Below are positions 1 through 10,000 of a DNA stretch of 64,000 nt, one piece after another. A program made the translations under genes and the position numbers. The notes below the pieces were generated by a model that did not search any database, was not told the DNA's origin, and saw only the letters and a program-made list of their open reading frames with translations. This DNA comes from Bermanella sp. WJH001 (GTDB lineage Bacteria; Pseudomonadota; Gammaproteobacteria; Pseudomonadales; Oceanobacteraceae): contig NZ_JASJOO010000003.1 in assembly GCF_030070105.1 (NCBI RefSeq), forward strand, positions 1,101,155 through 1,165,154, written 5' to 3'. The number at the start of each line of letters is the position of its first letter. Within the stretch, counting starts at the first letter, position 1.

Positions 1-37
1 CTGCGTCGTTAGCGATTACCAAGGAGCATGGTTTGTC

Positions 38-1015
38 ATGAGTTCAAACCCATCAAATGAAGCCGGGCTCAAACGAGACAGTCTCTGGCAAAACATCATC
101 CGCTGGGTTGATTCAGAGGCACCGGTTGGCCCTGAGGTTGATGAAAATAGTTTGCGCATCAACTGGGTGCGCTGTTTGCCATTCTTTTTTGTGCATGCCA
201 TGTGTTTAGGTGTTATCTGGGTGGGGGTAAGCCCAATCGCTGTGATCATGTGTTTATTCTTTTTTTGGGCACGCATGTTTACGATTACGGCCTTTTATCA
301 TCGTTACTTCTCTCATCGCAGTTTTAAAGTTAATCGTTTTTGGCAATTTGTTTTCGCCTTTATTGGCAATAGTTCGGCGCAACGTGGCCCGCTGTGGTGG
401 GCCAGTCATCACAGAAAACATCACAAACACAGTGATGAAGAAGATGATTTACATTCACCTGTGAAGCATGGTTTTTGGTGGTCACACATGGGCTGGTTTA
501 TTTGTGAGGCGGCTTTTAAGACGGATTACAGTGTTATTAAAGATTGGGCAAAATATCCCGAGCTTAGATTCTTAAATCGCTTTGATATTATTGCACCCGC
601 TGTATTGGCGGTCTTTACATTTGCCCTAGGTGAAGGTTTACAAGCCATGTGGCCAAGTTTGCAGACCAGTGGTTTGCAAATGTTGATCTGGGGCTTCTTT
701 GTCTCCACTGTACTGTTATTCCATGCCACGTTTACGATTAACTCACTGGGACATATATATGGAAAACGCCGTTTTCCCACCAAAGATCACAGCCGCAATA
801 ACCCTTGGTTAGCCTTTATAACGCTAGGAGAAGGTTGGCATAACAACCATCATCGCTTTGCTACATCCGCTCGCCAAGGATTTTACTGGTGGGAGATCGA
901 CATATCTTACTACACACTTAAATTACTGAGTTTTATGGGCATTGTTCATGATCTAAATCCTGTACCAAGTCGTATTTTAAAAGAAGGTCGTGATTATGAT
1001 CACGGGCAAAAATAG
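38..1015 (+). CDS. Acyl-CoA/acyl-lipid delta-9-type fatty acid desaturase
   Basis: Integral-membrane di-iron desaturase that would introduce a cis double bond into a fatty acyl chain. All three histidine boxes are visible: H88-RYFS-H93, H125-RK-HH129 and H268-NN-HH272, with hydrophobic membrane segments around residues 47-80 and 185-235. The 325-residue length is usual for bacterial delta-9 acyl-CoA desaturases. The start at 38 is preceded by AAGGAG at 21-26 with a long 11-base spacer; the ATG at 28 is out of frame and leads to a stop after ten codons. The first 12 bases read as the last codons of a preceding frame ending in TAG, so an upstream operon gene may exist. It is the first complete gene of a lipid-modification operon with 17-35 base gaps. 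The exact substrate is not readable from sequence. Confidence 0.9.
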   Translation: MSSNPSNEAGLKRDSLWQNIIRWVDSEAPVGPEVDENSLRINWVRCLPFFFVHAMCLGVIWVGVSPIAVIMCLFFFWARMFTITAFYHRYFSHRSFKVNRFWQFVFAFIGNSSAQRGPLWWASHHRKHHKHSDEEDDLHSPVKHGFWWSHMGWFICEAAFKTDYSVIKDWAKYPELRFLNRFDIIAPAVLAVFTFALGEGLQAMWPSLQTSGLQMLIWGFFVSTVLLFHATFTINSLGHIYGKRRFPTKDHSRNNPWLAFITLGEGWHNNHHRFATSARQGFYWWEIDISYYTLKLLSFMGIVHDLNPVPSRILKEGRDYDHGQK

Positions 1016-1031
1016 GCGGTAGGAATCGAAG

Positions 1032-1496
1032 ATGAATAGTCAGCAAAAACCCCCTGTCGACCTTAAGCAGGCGCAGTTATTAGTCGAATCATTTAAACAC
1101 TTATATAACACACTCAATATTGATACCTGCAAAAGTGGCATTATCGAAATGGTGTATGACGACAATATGGTTTTTAAAGATTGTTTTCATGATATCAGCG
1201 GTATTGAATCTTTTAGAAATTACTGCGCGTCTATATACGAAAATGTTCAATTTTGTCAGTTTAAATTTCATGATGAATTTATCAAACAAGATAGCGCCAT
1301 GCTCACTTGGACCATGGCGTATGAACATCCACAATTAAATGGTGGTCATACCATTTATGTAAATGGCAGTACCCACATCAAGTTTGATGAAAAGGTTTTT
1401 TATCATCAAGATTATGTTGATGGCGGCGCATTATTATATGAGCACATACCGGTGTTAAAGCGCATTATCAAATTTCTTAAAAAGCGCATGAACTAG
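1032..1496 (+). CDS. SnoaL-like / NTF2-fold protein
   Basis: A 154-residue protein of the nuclear transport factor 2 / SnoaL-like superfamily, judged from the overall pattern: an N-terminal helix around an LYNTLN motif, a region reading VYDDNMVFKD, and a C-terminal stretch with HIKF and VFYHQDYVDGG. Such small cone-shaped domains bind hydrophobic ligands or act as isomerases or cyclases; no catalytic residues can be assigned here. It lies 16 bases after the desaturase and 22 bases before the FAD protein, with a purine-rich site (AGGAATCGAAG) just before the ATG, so it is part of the same operon. SnoaL-like genes commonly accompany the amine oxidase/DUF1365/Cfa set. Function unknown. Confidence 0.75.
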   Translation: MNSQQKPPVDLKQAQLLVESFKHLYNTLNIDTCKSGIIEMVYDDNMVFKDCFHDISGIESFRNYCASIYENVQFCQFKFHDEFIKQDSAMLTWTMAYEHPQLNGGHTIYVNGSTHIKFDEKVFYHQDYVDGGALLYEHIPVLKRIIKFLKKRMN

Positions 1497-1518
1497 CCAA
1501 AAATATTAAGGGTATAAA

Positions 1519-2778
1519 GTGAATAAACAAAAAATAGCCGTTATTGGCTCTGGTATTGCTGGCTTAACTTCGGCACATCTTTTAAGCACTCAACATGAAG
1601 TGAGCTTGTTTGAAGCGAATGATTATTTAGGTGGCCACACCCATACCAAGCCTGTTGAAATTAACGGTAAAGTCTATCCAGTTAACACAGGCTTTATCGT
1701 GTTTAATGATTGGACATATCCAAACTTCATTAAACTGATGGATCAGCTAGGGGTTCAAAGCGAAGCCTCAGACATGAGCTTCAGTGTGCGCGATGAAAAC
1801 ACCGGTATAGAATATAACGGTACCAGCTTAAACAGTTTATTTGCACAGCGTAGAAATTTATTTAGGCCTTCCTTTTTAATCATGGTAAAGGATATTTTAA
1901 GGTTTAATAAACAAACCGTTTCGGCACTTGAGAATAACGAAATAAGTGACGAGCAAACCCTCGGCGAGTTTGTCACAAAATATGGTTACTCAAAGTCTTT
2001 TGTTAATCACTATATTGTACCAATGGGAGCGGCTATTTGGTCGGCATCAGAAGATGTAATGATGGACTTTCCGCTTAAATTCTTTTTGCAGTTTTTTAAT
2101 AATCACGGCATGTTAAGTGTTGATGAGCGCCCTTTATGGCGTGTTATTTCTGGTGGATCTCAATCCTATATAAAACCCATCACGCAGCGATACCAAGAGC
2201 GCATTCATTTAAATACCCCTATCACCAAGGTGCAACGCCATGAGCAGGGTGTGACCCTATATAGTCACGATCAGCGTTTTGAATTTGACCAGGTTATTTT
2301 TTCTTGTCACAGCGATCAAGCATTGAAAATGTTAGATCAACCGACTCAGTTAGAAAGTGACATTTTAGGTGCGTTACCTTTCCAGAAAAATGATGTCTAC
2401 CTGCATACAGATGACAGCATGATGCCCAAGCGTAAGTTGGCGTGGGCCAGTTGGAATTACCATATTCCTCAGCGTAAAAGCGATACCGCCATGTTGACCT
2501 ATAATATGAATATGCTGCAAAACTTTGATGATGCCCCAGAAACCATCCTTGTGACGTTGAACCGTTCACAAGAGATTGATCCAAATAAGGTGATTGCCAA
2601 ATACAGTTACGCTCACCCGGTATTTACCCTAGACGGTATTAAGGCACAAAATCGCCATAGTGAGATTAGCGGTCAAAATCGCAGCCATTATTGTGGTGCC
2701 TATTGGTTTAATGGCTTTCATGAAGATGGCGTTAATAGTGCTTTAAGGGTAGTCAAACAATTTGGTATTACGCTATGA
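1519..2778 (+). CDS. FAD-dependent amine-oxidase-like flavoprotein
   Basis: A 419-residue flavoprotein of the NAD(P)/FAD-binding amine oxidase superfamily (COG2907 type). The Rossmann nucleotide-binding motif G10-S-G-I-A-G15 is followed by the acidic FAD-ribose residue in LFEAND and by the GGHTHT segment. The start is GTG with AAGGG at 1508-1512 six bases upstream. The stop overlaps the DUF1365 start by four bases (ATGA), implying translational coupling. In many proteobacteria this gene, DUF1365 and a Cfa-like methyltransferase form a stress-related lipid operon. In Rhodobacter sphaeroides, as I recall, counterparts are tied to the ChrR/sigma-E singlet oxygen response and furan fatty acids. 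The family suggests oxidation or desaturation of an acyl chain, which is inference. Confidence 0.85.
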   Translation: MNKQKIAVIGSGIAGLTSAHLLSTQHEVSLFEANDYLGGHTHTKPVEINGKVYPVNTGFIVFNDWTYPNFIKLMDQLGVQSEASDMSFSVRDENTGIEYNGTSLNSLFAQRRNLFRPSFLIMVKDILRFNKQTVSALENNEISDEQTLGEFVTKYGYSKSFVNHYIVPMGAAIWSASEDVMMDFPLKFFLQFFNNHGMLSVDERPLWRVISGGSQSYIKPITQRYQERIHLNTPITKVQRHEQGVTLYSHDQRFEFDQVIFSCHSDQALKMLDQPTQLESDILGALPFQKNDVYLHTDDSMMPKRKLAWASWNYHIPQRKSDTAMLTYNMNMLQNFDDAPETILVTLNRSQEIDPNKVIAKYSYAHPVFTLDGIKAQNRHSEISGQNRSHYCGAYWFNGFHEDGVNSALRVVKQFGITL

Positions 2779-3608
2779 CAGCTGAGTCATTAAATAGCTG
2801 CATTTATCAAGGGCGTGTGCGCCATAGGCGTTTTATGCCGGTTAATAATGCCTTTAGTTATGACATGTTTATGCTTTATCTTGATTTAGATGAAGTTGAG
2901 TCTCTGTTTAGTAACAAATGGTATGCCGGATACAATCGATTTAATTTGGTCAGTTTTAAACGCAGTGATTATTTTGATGCTCAAAAACAAGATTTAAAAC
3001 AAGCGGTAGTCGATGCAGTGCATCGCTATGCAAAACAGCATGGCAAACTGACCCCCAGTATTAGCAAAGTAAGATTGCTGACACACGCGCGATATTTTAA
3101 CTTTATTATTAACCCAGTTAGTTTTTATTATTGCTTTGATGAAGATGAAAAACTCATATCCATTTTAGCTGAAATCACCAATACCCCTTGGGGAGAGCGC
3201 CATAGTTATGTGTTGCTCACGGGTGAAGAAACCGGTGATCGCCAGTACCAGCCAAAAGGTGATCGTCATCATGTTTTTCAGTTTGATAAACAGTTTCATG
3301 TATCACCGTTTAACCCTATGGATATGCAATACAACTGGGTGTTATCTGAGCCACTTGAAAAGTTACACATACATATGGATAACACGCAGCAGCAAGGTGA
3401 GCTAATTGATAAGCATTTTGATGCCACCTTGATGCTTGAAAAGCATCCTTGGCAGTCCCACTTTGCCAAAAGTTTGATCCAATACCCGTTTATGACCGTA
3501 AAAGTGGCAATGGGTATTTATTGGCAGGCTCTGAAGTTATGGGTTAAAAAAGCGCCTTTTTATGATCACCCAGATAGCCTTGAAAAACCGTTAAGCAATA
3601 ACAAATAA
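2775..3608 (+). CDS. DUF1365 family protein
   Basis: A 277-residue member of DUF1365, recognised from the conserved N-terminal YQGRVRHRRFMPVNNAF segment, the central FNFIINPVSFYYCFD motif and the HVSPF(N/M)PM stretch. There is no signal peptide; a weakly hydrophobic stretch near the C-terminus could touch the membrane. The family has no settled biochemical function but consistently sits with FAD amine-oxidase-like and Cfa-like methyltransferase genes, as here, where it overlaps the flavoprotein gene by four bases and precedes the methyltransferase by 43 bases. Its role is probably in making or modifying a cyclopropane, methylated or furan-type fatty acid. Confidence 0.88.
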   Translation: MTAESLNSCIYQGRVRHRRFMPVNNAFSYDMFMLYLDLDEVESLFSNKWYAGYNRFNLVSFKRSDYFDAQKQDLKQAVVDAVHRYAKQHGKLTPSISKVRLLTHARYFNFIINPVSFYYCFDEDEKLISILAEITNTPWGERHSYVLLTGEETGDRQYQPKGDRHHVFQFDKQFHVSPFNPMDMQYNWVLSEPLEKLHIHMDNTQQQGELIDKHFDATLMLEKHPWQSHFAKSLIQYPFMTVKVAMGIYWQALKLWVKKAPFYDHPDSLEKPLSNNK

Positions 3609-3651
3609 TATAAACGGGCAGCGTCCCGAGAAGATTTCAAATGGAGTGCCC

Positions 3652-4917
3652 ATGAATTCAGTTGCCAGTACCACCATCAAAAAAACACGTATTTCTATGC
3701 TCAGCCAATTTGCTAAAAGCATGGTATTGAAGCAATTAAAAAACTTGCACACTGGCTGTATTGTTATCAAAGATAATGATGAGACGATGCACTTTGGGCA
3801 AGCATTGGATTCAAGTGATGATTTGTACGGTGAGCTGACCATTGTTGATGTCCAAGCCTATAGCGACATTATGACAGGTGGCAGTATTGGTGCTGCAGAG
3901 GCTTTCATGACAGGTGATTGGACGACCCCCGACCTTACCCGCTTAATGCGTGTAATGGTGCGTAATATGGATATTTTAAACGGCTTAGAAGGTGGCTTAG
4001 CTGCTTTATCTAAACCGTTCTTAAAAGGTTTTCATTGGTTGAATCAAAATACTGAAAAAGGCTCACGCCGTAATATCGCCGCCCATTACGACTTAGGAAA
4101 TGATTTTTTCAAACTGTTTTTAGATCCTACCATGATGTATTCCTCTGGCATTTTTCCAAGCGATGATGCAACCATGGAGCAAGCCTCACTCAATAAACTT
4201 AAAACCATCTGTGAAAAACTGGATTTAAACGAAAACGACCACGTGGTTGAAATTGGTACTGGTTGGGGCAGTTTTGCTATTTATGCGGCCAAAAATTATG
4301 GTTGCAAAGTCACCACCACTACCATATCTGAACAGCAATATTTGTATGCAAAACAGCAAGTATTATTAGAAGGCTTAGAAGATAAAATTACGCTGTTAAA
4401 ACAAGATTATCGCAAGCTTGAAGGCCAGTTCGATAAATTGGTGTCCATCGAAATGATTGAGGCGGTGGGCTGGAAATTCTTTGATACGTTTTTTGCAAAA
4501 TGTTCTTCATTATTAAAACCTAATGGTGTGATGTTGGTGCAAGCTATTACCATAGAAGATCAGCGTTATGAAAAAGCGAAACGTGACGTTGATTTTATTC
4601 AGCGTTATATCTTCCCTGGCAGCTGTATCCCTTCTATTGCAGCCATGATGGATTCCACTAAGCGCTCAAGTGATATGAGGTTGGTACAAATACAAGATTT
4701 TGCTCAGCACTATGCCCGTACTCTAAAGGCTTGGCATGTGGCGTTTAATCAGCAAGAGCATGCCATAACCGAGCAGGGCTACAGTGATGACTTTAAACGT
4801 ATGTGGCGTTTCTATTTAAGCTACTGCGAAGCTGGGTTTGCTGAACGGGCTATTGGTGTGTCTCACCTGGTATATGCCAAACCGTTATACAGACAAGAAA
4901 AATTGCTGAGCGTTTAA
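3652..4917 (+). CDS. Cyclopropane-fatty-acyl-phospholipid synthase family methyltransferase
   Basis: An S-adenosylmethionine-dependent methyltransferase acting on double bonds of phospholipid acyl chains. The SAM-binding motif VVEIGTGWGSFA lies near residue 200, after the family-specific AHYDLGNDFFKLFLD and MMYSSGIF segments; the Cfa-typical RRYIFPG-like element appears as QRYIFPGSCIPS. At 421 residues it is normal or slightly long for the family. The ATG at 3652 is preferred over the GTG at 3646 because GGAG at 3643-3646 is five bases upstream of the ATG. Because it is grouped with an amine oxidase and DUF1365 rather than alone, it may be a UfaM-like enzyme adding a methyl branch rather than a true cyclopropane synthase; sequence alone does not decide. 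A terminator follows directly. Confidence 0.88.
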   Translation: MNSVASTTIKKTRISMLSQFAKSMVLKQLKNLHTGCIVIKDNDETMHFGQALDSSDDLYGELTIVDVQAYSDIMTGGSIGAAEAFMTGDWTTPDLTRLMRVMVRNMDILNGLEGGLAALSKPFLKGFHWLNQNTEKGSRRNIAAHYDLGNDFFKLFLDPTMMYSSGIFPSDDATMEQASLNKLKTICEKLDLNENDHVVEIGTGWGSFAIYAAKNYGCKVTTTTISEQQYLYAKQQVLLEGLEDKITLLKQDYRKLEGQFDKLVSIEMIEAVGWKFFDTFFAKCSSLLKPNGVMLVQAITIEDQRYEKAKRDVDFIQRYIFPGSCIPSIAAMMDSTKRSSDMRLVQIQDFAQHYARTLKAWHVAFNQQEHAITEQGYSDDFKRMWRFYLSYCEAGFAERAIGVSHLVYAKPLYRQEKLLSV

Positions 4918-4920
4918 TAT

Positions 4921-4946
4921 AAAAGGTGGCCTAGCCACCTTTTTTT
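4921..4946 (+). terminator. Intrinsic terminator after the lipid operon
   Basis: A ten-base-pair stem (4921-4930 with 4934-4943) with a CTA loop, followed by a T run. It begins four bases after the methyltransferase stop codon and separates the five-gene lipid operon from the SDR gene. Confidence 0.85.
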
Positions 4947-5015
4947 ATATGTGTTACTGCCCGATTAATGATCTGTTTACTTTCCTTGGGCGTAAAAATT
5001 AAAAAGAGGGTAAAT

Positions 5016-5810
5016 ATGAATATTTGGGTAGTAGGTGCTTCAAGCGGAATCGGATTGGCAGTGGCGCAGCGTTATGCAGAGCAAGGGCATAACGTGTGGA
5101 TCAGTGCCCGTAATGAAAAAGCGCTGGCCGATATTAGCAGTGATAATGTTAATTTATTGCCTTTGGCTATTGATGTAACTGATGATACTAGCTTGCAAGA
5201 GGCAGTGGCTCGCATTAAAAGAGTCAGCGGAAACTTAGATAAAGTGATTATCAACGCCGGTACCTGTGAATATATTGACTCATATGAGATTGAGCGTGAA
5301 AAGATTAGGCGTGTATTTGAAACCAATTTTTTTGGTGCATTAAATGTAGTGAATGCTTGCTTGCCACTTTTAAGGCAGTCTGTGGCATCTAAAGCCGTAC
5401 AGTCACCTCAGTTGGTGTTTGTCAGCAGTAGCGTGACCTATCAAGCTTTACCAAGAGCCGGTGCTTATGGTGCATCCAAAGCGGCATTGCGTTATTTTGC
5501 TGAAACCTTGCGGGCTGATCTTGTACATGAAGGCATAGATATTCGCATCGTAAGCCCAGGCTTTGTGAAAACACCGCTAACGGATAAAAATGATTTTCCT
5601 ATGCCATTTTTATTAAGTGTTGAAAACGCAGCAAATCGTATTGTAAAAGGCCTATCCAGTCATACATTCGATATTCATTTTCCAAAACGCTTTACGATAA
5701 GCCTAAAGCTATTAGCGTTATTACCAGACTGGATTAGATTACCACTGGTAGCAAAAGCGTCTCGTCATGATGTCAAACACATACCTCAAGCGTCTCATGA
5801 GCATGAATAA
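5016..5810 (+). CDS. Short-chain dehydrogenase/reductase
   Basis: A classical SDR of 264 residues: cofactor motif GASSGIG at residues 7-13, NAG motif (INAGT), catalytic Ser in VFVSSSVTY and the YGASK Tyr-Lys pair, then the PGFVKTPLT segment. The start is placed at 5016, where AGAGGG ends five bases upstream; a longer reading from 4968 would add 16 residues that do not fit the SDR N-terminus. It follows the terminator of the lipid operon and overlaps the next gene by eight bases. SDR genes are common companions of the amine oxidase/DUF1365/Cfa set, so it may act on the same lipid or on a ketone or alcohol intermediate. Substrate unknown. Confidence 0.88.
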   Translation: MNIWVVGASSGIGLAVAQRYAEQGHNVWISARNEKALADISSDNVNLLPLAIDVTDDTSLQEAVARIKRVSGNLDKVIINAGTCEYIDSYEIEREKIRRVFETNFFGALNVVNACLPLLRQSVASKAVQSPQLVFVSSSVTYQALPRAGAYGASKAALRYFAETLRADLVHEGIDIRIVSPGFVKTPLTDKNDFPMPFLLSVENAANRIVKGLSSHTFDIHFPKRFTISLKLLALLPDWIRLPLVAKASRHDVKHIPQASHEHE

Positions 5811-6345
5811 GCACACTATAAATTTAGTCACCAATGTTGTGTTATTCCAAGCAACTTGGTTTTCATTGGTGATGGGCCCGTTATGGTTGGCTGTTATACC
5901 ATTAACCACGTTGTTAATTCATGCTGGTATTTGCAGTGATAATGCAAAACGCGAAATTGCCTTTGCATTTTGTGTGATGTGTTTTGGTGTGATTTGCGAT
6001 TCAATAATGATGACTTTTAATATTTATTCGTTACAACCCCTATCGGTATTTGATCAATCACTGCTACCCAGTTGGTTGATACTGCTATGGGTTGCGTTTT
6101 CTATGAGCTTAAAACACTCTCTGAATTGGCTATTTTCTATGCCTAAAGTGATGCTGATTATTTTAACAATAGTAGGCCCAGCTAGTTATTATGCTGGTGC
6201 GCAACTGAATCCCCAACGTATAGTGATTGAACTTGATTTGATTTATTGGGTCATGATTCAGTGGGCAGTTTTGTCGCTGATTATATTGGGTTTACACGAA
6301 GCATTTTATAATAGAGCCCTTGAAAAAGAAGTTGGAGTTCAATAA
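5803..6345 (+). CDS. DUF2878 family membrane protein
   Basis: A small integral membrane protein of about 180 residues with four to five hydrophobic segments, matching DUF2878 by its N-terminal pattern (INLVTNVVLFQATWF), the central GVICDSIMM element and overall layout. In-frame ATGs occur at 5767, 5797 and 5803; 5803 is chosen because the protein then begins just before its first membrane segment, overlapping the SDR stop by eight bases, and no good ribosome-binding site supports a longer form. The arrangement suggests translational coupling. DUF2878 genes often travel with the DUF1365/Cfa lipid genes. Molecular function unknown. Confidence 0.8.
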   Translation: MNKHTINLVTNVVLFQATWFSLVMGPLWLAVIPLTTLLIHAGICSDNAKREIAFAFCVMCFGVICDSIMMTFNIYSLQPLSVFDQSLLPSWLILLWVAFSMSLKHSLNWLFSMPKVMLIILTIVGPASYYAGAQLNPQRIVIELDLIYWVMIQWAVLSLIILGLHEAFYNRALEKEVGVQ

Positions 6346-7062
6346 ATGAATGTAATTAGCGTTATATTAATGGCACTCATCTCTTTCAGTTTGCATGCTA
6401 ATTCAATGAACGTTGAATCCACTTTCACATTTGAAGGGCGTGCTTTCGACTTGGCGACAAATGCTCTTTTGTACAAAGAGCGTCACCTTGTGAAGCTTGA
6501 TAAGAACAATCAATATATACATAGCTCAGTGGTGTATTCTGATTCCAATGATGCTGTTTTTGCCAAGAAGACACTGGATTTCAGTGATAACTTAATGACC
6601 CCAATGGTGGATTTTTATGATGAGCGAGTAGGTACCAGAGTTGATGTGATTAAACGTGATGGTGCGATAGATGTTCGTTATAAAAGCGCGAGCGATGAGG
6701 CTAGCGCGTTAATTAAGGCGGCGGATATGATGGTTGTTGATGCCGGTTTTGATCAAATGATGATTCAATATTGGGACCGCTTATTAAAGGGGGAAGAATT
6801 GGAATTTGAATTTTTAGCGCCAACTCGTGCCCAGTTGATCAGCTTTAGTTTGAAACCCATAAAACAGGATGCCGCCACCATCAATCTGGCACTTTCGCCG
6901 AGTAATTTTATTTTAGGGCTGTTGTTTGACCCAATAAAGTTAACTTATGACAAATCCACAAAACGCATTCTAATTTACGAGGGCCTTACCAACATCGAGA
7001 AATTTGAAGATGGTAAAAGCACTGGCGATTACCATGTGGCTCGCATTGAATATAGCTATTAA
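6346..7062 (+). CDS. Secreted protein of unknown function
   Basis: A 238-residue protein that I do not recognise. Residues 1-18 form a signal peptide with a likely cleavage after LHANS, followed by a soluble domain with alternating polar and hydrophobic strands, suggesting a beta-rich periplasmic fold. Its ATG follows the DUF2878 stop codon with no gap, so the two are co-translated. The position corresponds to the small lipoprotein gene (DUF3833) seen downstream of DUF2878 in some relatives, but this protein is longer and has no lipobox, so that identity is not claimed. The 3' end overlaps by four bases the stop of the convergent histidine kinase gene, with no terminator visible. Confidence 0.75.
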   Translation: MNVISVILMALISFSLHANSMNVESTFTFEGRAFDLATNALLYKERHLVKLDKNNQYIHSSVVYSDSNDAVFAKKTLDFSDNLMTPMVDFYDERVGTRVDVIKRDGAIDVRYKSASDEASALIKAADMMVVDAGFDQMMIQYWDRLLKGEELEFEFLAPTRAQLISFSLKPIKQDAATINLALSPSNFILGLLFDPIKLTYDKSTKRILIYEGLTNIEKFEDGKSTGDYHVARIEYSY

Positions 7063-10000
7063 GCTTTAGAGCTTAAATTTAGCCATTTTTTTAATGTAGA
7101 GAATAATTTTTTCTCATCAATAGGTTTTGTTAAATAATCATCCATGCCAGCCTCTAAGCACTTTTGTTGATCCGTGTTCATAGCGTTGGCAGTCATTGCA
7201 ATGATATGTACGTTGCTGTCAGTGTGCTTTTCAAGTTTTCTTATTTCTCTGGTGGCATCATAGCCATCTAATATTGGCATTTGGCAATCCATTAAAATGG
7301 TATTGTAGCCATGACCCTGTTTAAGTGATGCTTTGAACTTCTCTACCGCTTCTTGACCGTTGTTTGCAACATCTGCGGTTACTCCCATTTCTTCTAATAA
7401 CATTAACGCCACTTCTTGATTAAATGGGATGTCTTCAACCAGTAATATATGAGCATGATTGGGCAATGTATCTTGATTATTGTTCGAATGCTCTATTTGG
7501 CATGATGCTGCATCAGGCTTAGACTCACCGATATTAAAACTTAACAATAAATCTTGAGTGGTAACGGGTTTGGCAAAGTGACCATCAAAGCCTGCCGCTT
7601 TAATCTCAATATCACTGGGCACTTGATTGATGGTTGTCATTAATATTATGCGCGCTTTTAATTGTGGGTGGTTTTCTTTTATTATTTTACATAATTCAAT
7701 GCCATTCATATCCTTAAGTGAGGCATCAATTAACACGACTTGAAAAGTGTTATTTTGATTTAAGGTTTCAATTGCATCACTCCCATTGTTTGCAATCGTG
7801 GGAATACAGCCCCATTTTAATAATTGTTGGTTTATGGCTTGCGAGGATTTTTGATTGCTATGAATAATCAATGCATTGATGTTTTTGAATTTATCAATAT
7901 TTGCGTTGTCGTGTGCTAGTTGGGATTGAGTAACCGGTATTTTAAAACTAAAGCAACTACCTTGGTTTTCTTTACTTTCTACCTGAATACTGCCGTTCAT
8001 TAATTCACATATGCGTTTGCAAATACTTAATCCTAAACCGGTTCCGCCAAACTTGCGTGTGGTACTGGCATCAACCTGAGTGAAACTGGTGAATAATTTA
8101 TCAATTTGATTAGCCGGTATGCCAATGCCGGTGTCTTCAATCTCACAGTGAAATACTAATTCATCATTTATTGTTTCAATTCGGCTTTTGACCCGAATTT
8201 CGCCATCAGAGGTAAACTTACCGGCATTGCCAATTAGGTTGGTTAGTATTTGGCGAAGCCTTACCGGATCCGATATAACATTTATATGATTGAGTTCACT
8301 GGAATCTATAATGAGCTCAATGTTTTTCTCTTGTATTCTTAATGCCATGGATTGGCAGACATCATCTATTAAATCACGAATGTTAAAGTCAATTTTTTCA
8401 AGCTCTAATTTTCCAGACTCAACCTTGGTGAAATCAAGTACATCATTAATGATGGAAAGTAATGACTCAGCACTGATTTTAGCGATATCGATTTTCTTAC
8501 TTTGATCGGGTGTCAGTTCGGTGCGCTGAAGCAGTGTCAACATACCTAGTACACCGTTCATCGGTGTTCTAATTTCATGGCTCATGGTGGCTAAAAATTC
8601 GGTTTTTGCCCGACCTGCGGACTCTGCATCATTTTTTGCCTCTATTAGGGCAAGTTCTGTTTTTTCTTTTTCTTTTATTGTAGCGACCCGTTCAATTAAT
8701 TGCCCCACTGTATTAGTTAAGGGAGCAAGCCAATTTACAAGGTTATTGTCATAGCCACTTTCACGATTGGCTAAACCAATAACACCTATGCATATGCCCT
8801 TTTGAATAATGGGAATTGAAATATAATTATTAATTTTTGGGTGTAGATCAGGCAGGCTTGATAAGTTGAATTTAAGCTCTGGGTTGTTTAAAAAAAGTGC
8901 TGTCTGACTGTTAACCGACTCAACAAATAAATTATCAGGTTTGGTGAAGGTAAGGCCGTCTCTTTCAAATGCATGTTCAAGGTCTGGGTGAATTACATCG
9001 TCTTTTACACTATTAAACGTGATTAATTTAATAAACGCTTGGCCTTTTTCATAACACACATCACCAATAAACGATAATTCACTTTCAGTAAGTATGTTAA
9101 TGCTATGGAGTAAGTTTTTAAATGCAGACTTATAATTTGTATTTTGAATGAATTCTCTTTGTGCGCTGGCTATGGTTTTTAATAATCGCATTTGTGATTC
9201 AAGCGACTCGTTGATTGTGGCTAGATTTGTTTCTGCTAATTTTTTTTCGGTAATGTCTAAATGGGTACCTACCATGCGCACGGGTTTGTGGTTTTCATCC
9301 CATTCGATAACTTTTCCTGTATCTAAAACCCAGATCAAATTGCCATTTTTGTGATTCATACGGCATTCAAAAATATAGTTGTCAGTTAAACCATCCCAAT
9401 GAGCTTGTAGTTTATTGCCTGACTCCTCTAAATCATCTGCGTGTGCATGTGTTAGCCATGTTTCAATACTAATATCCCCAAGTTCTTCAAGGCTGTAGCC
9501 AATGATCTGTGCCCAGCGTTCGTTTAGGGATAACTCTCCTGTTTGTACTTGCCAGTCCCATATGCCTACCTGGGTTGCCTCTATCACCAGTTCAAGTTGT
9601 TGGTTGTTATCTTTTAACCGTTTTTCAACCTGTTTTTGTAGTGAGGTGTTTTGTACAAAAGACCAAATTAAGTTTCGCCCTCTACTGTCTTGGATGAGGA
9701 CGCCATTTAACAAGATGGGGTAGGGCTCTCCTTGTTTGTTGATATATTCTTTTTCATATGGCCCATAAAACCCTGTTTTAATTAAGTCATCGATTTGTTT
9801 TTCTTCATCTTGTTGATATTTTTTTGGCGTTAAATCCCAATAACTTAAATTCTCAAGTTCTTTTAATGTGTAACCAGTATCCTGTGCTAGGCGATTGTTA
9901 ACACTTAAGTATTCACCGGTTTCAAAGTCATTGAGCGCAATACCAATGGGTGATAACTCGAATAGGGCTTTTAAGCGAAGTTGTTGCTCTCGACGTTCAT

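Noticed and set aside
28-60. Short upstream reading frame of ten codons overlapping the desaturase start
   Set aside because: Its ATG is only one base from the AAGGAG, too close for initiation, and the encoded peptide has no recognisable features.
4968-5015. Longer N-terminus for the SDR gene
   Set aside because: The extra 16 residues do not fit the SDR family, whereas the ATG at 5016 is preceded by AGAGGG at proper spacing.
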